A stretch of 11,481 nucleotides of DNA from Monoraphidium neglectum (lineage: Eukaryota; Chlorophyta; Chlorophyceae; Sphaeropleales; Selenastraceae): NCBI RefSeq assembly GCF_000611645.1, contig NW_014011744.1, forward strand, positions 1-11,481, given 5' to 3'. The position numbers and the translations under genes are program-made. The notes below the pieces were generated by a model, which saw nothing but the letters and a program-made list of their open reading frames with translations, searched no databases and was not told the DNA's origin. Below, one piece after another: positions 10,001 to 11,481 of the stretch. Position 1 is the stretch's first letter. Each line of letters opens with the position of its first letter.

Positions 10001-10136
10001 GACCCTCAGTGCCATCAGCGCCAACGGCGTGCTGACCGGAGCCAACATCACGACCAACGGCGTGCGCGTCTTCAGGGGCAAGCCCTCCAAGAAGGTGCTG
10101 GCCGCCGGCTGCACGCCCGTCTTCAACCGCATCTGA
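7087..10136 (+). CDS. Secreted Cys-rich protein with two HYR/Ig-like repeats (six exons)
   Basis: Exons: 7087-7239, 7499-7601, 8047-8126, 8677-8895, 9219-9538, 9965-10136. All introns are GT-AG, phases agree, and the product is 348 residues ending in TGA. The start is the ATG at 7087; a second ATG at 7099 (Met5) is also possible. Residues 1-25 form a signal peptide with likely cleavage after ARA. The mature protein has 12 cysteines and six N-glycosylation sequons (N59, N165, N216, N223, N262, N319), as expected outside the cell. Residues 27-112 and 113-207 align as two repeats: C29-x14-C44 with C114-x15-C130, then GVFDFLAGTDY with GSFSVQGQVQY, then C101 with C199. The pattern resembles HYR/Ig-like beta-sandwich modules (compare CKDITVSVTA with HYR starts). 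A basic cluster KSRKRR (263-268) could be a convertase site. Function is unknown; adhesion or wall binding is a guess. The exon model is well supported, the domain call less so. Confidence 0.75.
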
Positions 10137-11481
10137 TGAGGGGGCGGCGGCATGCGGCTTGTCTGCCGCAAGGGCTTGGACGCCGTCCGCAGGTCGAGAG
10201 GGCTGCGAGCGGGTGCCTACGTAATCCCACCCCTTACTTGAAGCCGGCAGAGGCAGTTGACTTTGGCCTTTGCAGCTTTGATTTGCATGGGCCTCGCGCG
10301 TACGTACATCTCAAGGATAGCCGTCCCTGGGGAGCAATCATCGCCTGCAACGAGCCATGTAGCGACGGGAGGCGCTTGCGCCGGCCAGTGCCGTAATCAA
10401 TGGGCGGCCTGCCGAGCCCCACTTATGATGCGTGAGCAGCGTGCGTCGAACTCAAGAGCACTGTTGGGTACGGCTGCCGGCGGCGCTAGTGACTTTGCTG
10501 CCATCCATTTGTGGCCTGTAAGCAAGTCCTGCATTGCGGCGGCGCTCGTTACGTGTGCTGCGTGGCCGGCCCCAGCAGTGCCCATGATGTCATTGCGCTT
10601 TTCAAGACATGCGATTGCTGGCCCCACCCCCCCCCCCAGCTTGGGACACGGCAGGCCATTACCCTCCAGCAGGATGCTTTTTTCCGCCAACCATGCCACG
10701 CGTGCACATATCGAGAGGCGGCATGCCGGATGCCAGCAGCCTCGGGGCCTAGCCATGGATCACTTCGCCTGCGGGTCTCAAGCCGCTGCCCTGTGCGCAC
10801 GCAACACGCACGCGTGGCGTCGGGCGCATGGGGCACAGCTGCAATGTTTTTTGGGCGGGATTGGCTGCACATCGCGACACGCCGAGTGTGAGATTTTATC
10901 TAGCTTGGGCATATGTCATCATCTGCGCAAGCCATTTTCATACTGAGCGACCCTTCTCGCCAGGTTTGCACGCCTGGAAGGCTTGGTGTGTGGTGTCAAG
11001 GGCTTCTGTAATCTTACTGTACGCCTCACGCACAGGCGCTGATGCATGTGCTGTGACTCGCTGGTGGCAGGCCGCATGCACAGCGGGGGGCTTGAAGAGA
11101 AAAGCAGCCTGCTCGAGCGGACTGAAGGCAAGTGCTGTTGTTCACACTGCTGCCTTGTCATGTGATCCATATGCTACATGGGGAAGATTTGTCCGACCTC
11201 CTGTAGCGCTGATCTGTGGAGTCGTGGCTGTGAAAATCCGCCGCGACGGGACGCACACACCAGTGGGTGACCTGACCGGTGATCTGAAGACAAGTGCCGA
11301 CAGACACCACGCTCCTCGCACAGACAAGCCTGTGCCTCGCGGATCAGACCTCTTCGTTCGAGTCTGCTTCCCTGAACGGTTGCCTGTACCCACATTGCAA
11401 TGACCCTGCTGACCCTGCACTTGGGCTGCACGCCTCCATGCTGCCCGCACACTACTCATCATCAACCAGCCCTCACTGCTG
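10137..11481. other. 3' UTR and downstream intergenic sequence, no gene seen
   Basis: After the plus-strand gene there is the probable 3' UTR and then about 950 bases without a recognisable gene. Long open frames on both strands overlap one another and are rich in Arg, Cys, Ala and His without domain character. A run of 11 C sits at 10627-10637, and a direct repeat of GACCCTGC is at about 11402-11418. One plus-strand frame stays open from 11288 to the edge (about 64 codons), too short to call an exon. Confidence 0.5.
10517..10521 (+). terminator. Possible TGTAA polyadenylation signal
   Basis: TGTAA is the usual polyadenylation signal of chlorophyte green algae. This is the first plus-strand copy I find after the stop codon at 10134-10136, which would give a 3' UTR of about 400 bases, ordinary for this group. 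A second copy is at 11007-11011. A five-base motif is weak evidence by itself. Confidence 0.35.

Noticed and set aside
10257..10946. Open frame of 229 codons downstream of the plus-strand gene
   Set aside because: Composition is dominated by Ala, Arg, Cys, His and Ser, it overlaps other long frames on both strands, and it shows no domain. In GC-rich DNA such frames arise by chance.
11288..11481. Frame open to the right edge, possibly the start of another gene
   Set aside because: About 64 codons without a stop is not significant at this GC content, and no splice site or domain supports it.

Overview
The window looks like nuclear DNA of a GC-rich green alga, most likely a trebouxiophyte of the Chlorella type. 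I infer this from the high GC content, from two genes each cut into many small exons by GT-AG introns of about 200-550 bases, and from one gene resembling a secreted protein family that I know only from green algae. There are no operons, Shine-Dalgarno sites or other prokaryotic features. The species cannot be named from sequence alone.

Layout. Bases 308-3555 (minus strand) hold the first nine exons of a gene whose 3' end lies beyond the left edge. The nine exons join in a consistent phase to give 284 residues with a signal peptide. The encoded protein is a secreted, mainly helical protein that I tentatively place with the FEA1/FEA2/H43 periplasmic proteins (Fe-assimilation, high-CO2 inducible) of green algae. 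A 3.5 kb region (3556-7086) separates it from a divergent gene. I find no convincing gene there, only simple repeats, a few palindromes and one unexplained protein-like reading frame (5851-6210, minus). Bases 7087-10136 (plus strand) hold a complete six-exon gene for a 348-residue secreted, cysteine-rich protein. It contains two repeated domains that look like HYR/Ig-fold modules, followed by a unique C-terminal part. Bases 10137-11481 hold its 3' UTR with a possible TGTAA polyadenylation signal, then sequence with no recognisable gene.

How the genes relate. Both encode secreted proteins, so both probably act in the periplasm, cell wall or medium. They are head to head but 3.5 kb apart, so shared regulation is possible but not shown. 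The most interesting structural results are that each protein carries an internal duplication, and that in each case an intron sits at almost the same point in the two copies. This suggests the coding repeats arose by duplication of intron-containing DNA. The exon models were made by eye from splice sites and phase and have not been checked against transcripts.
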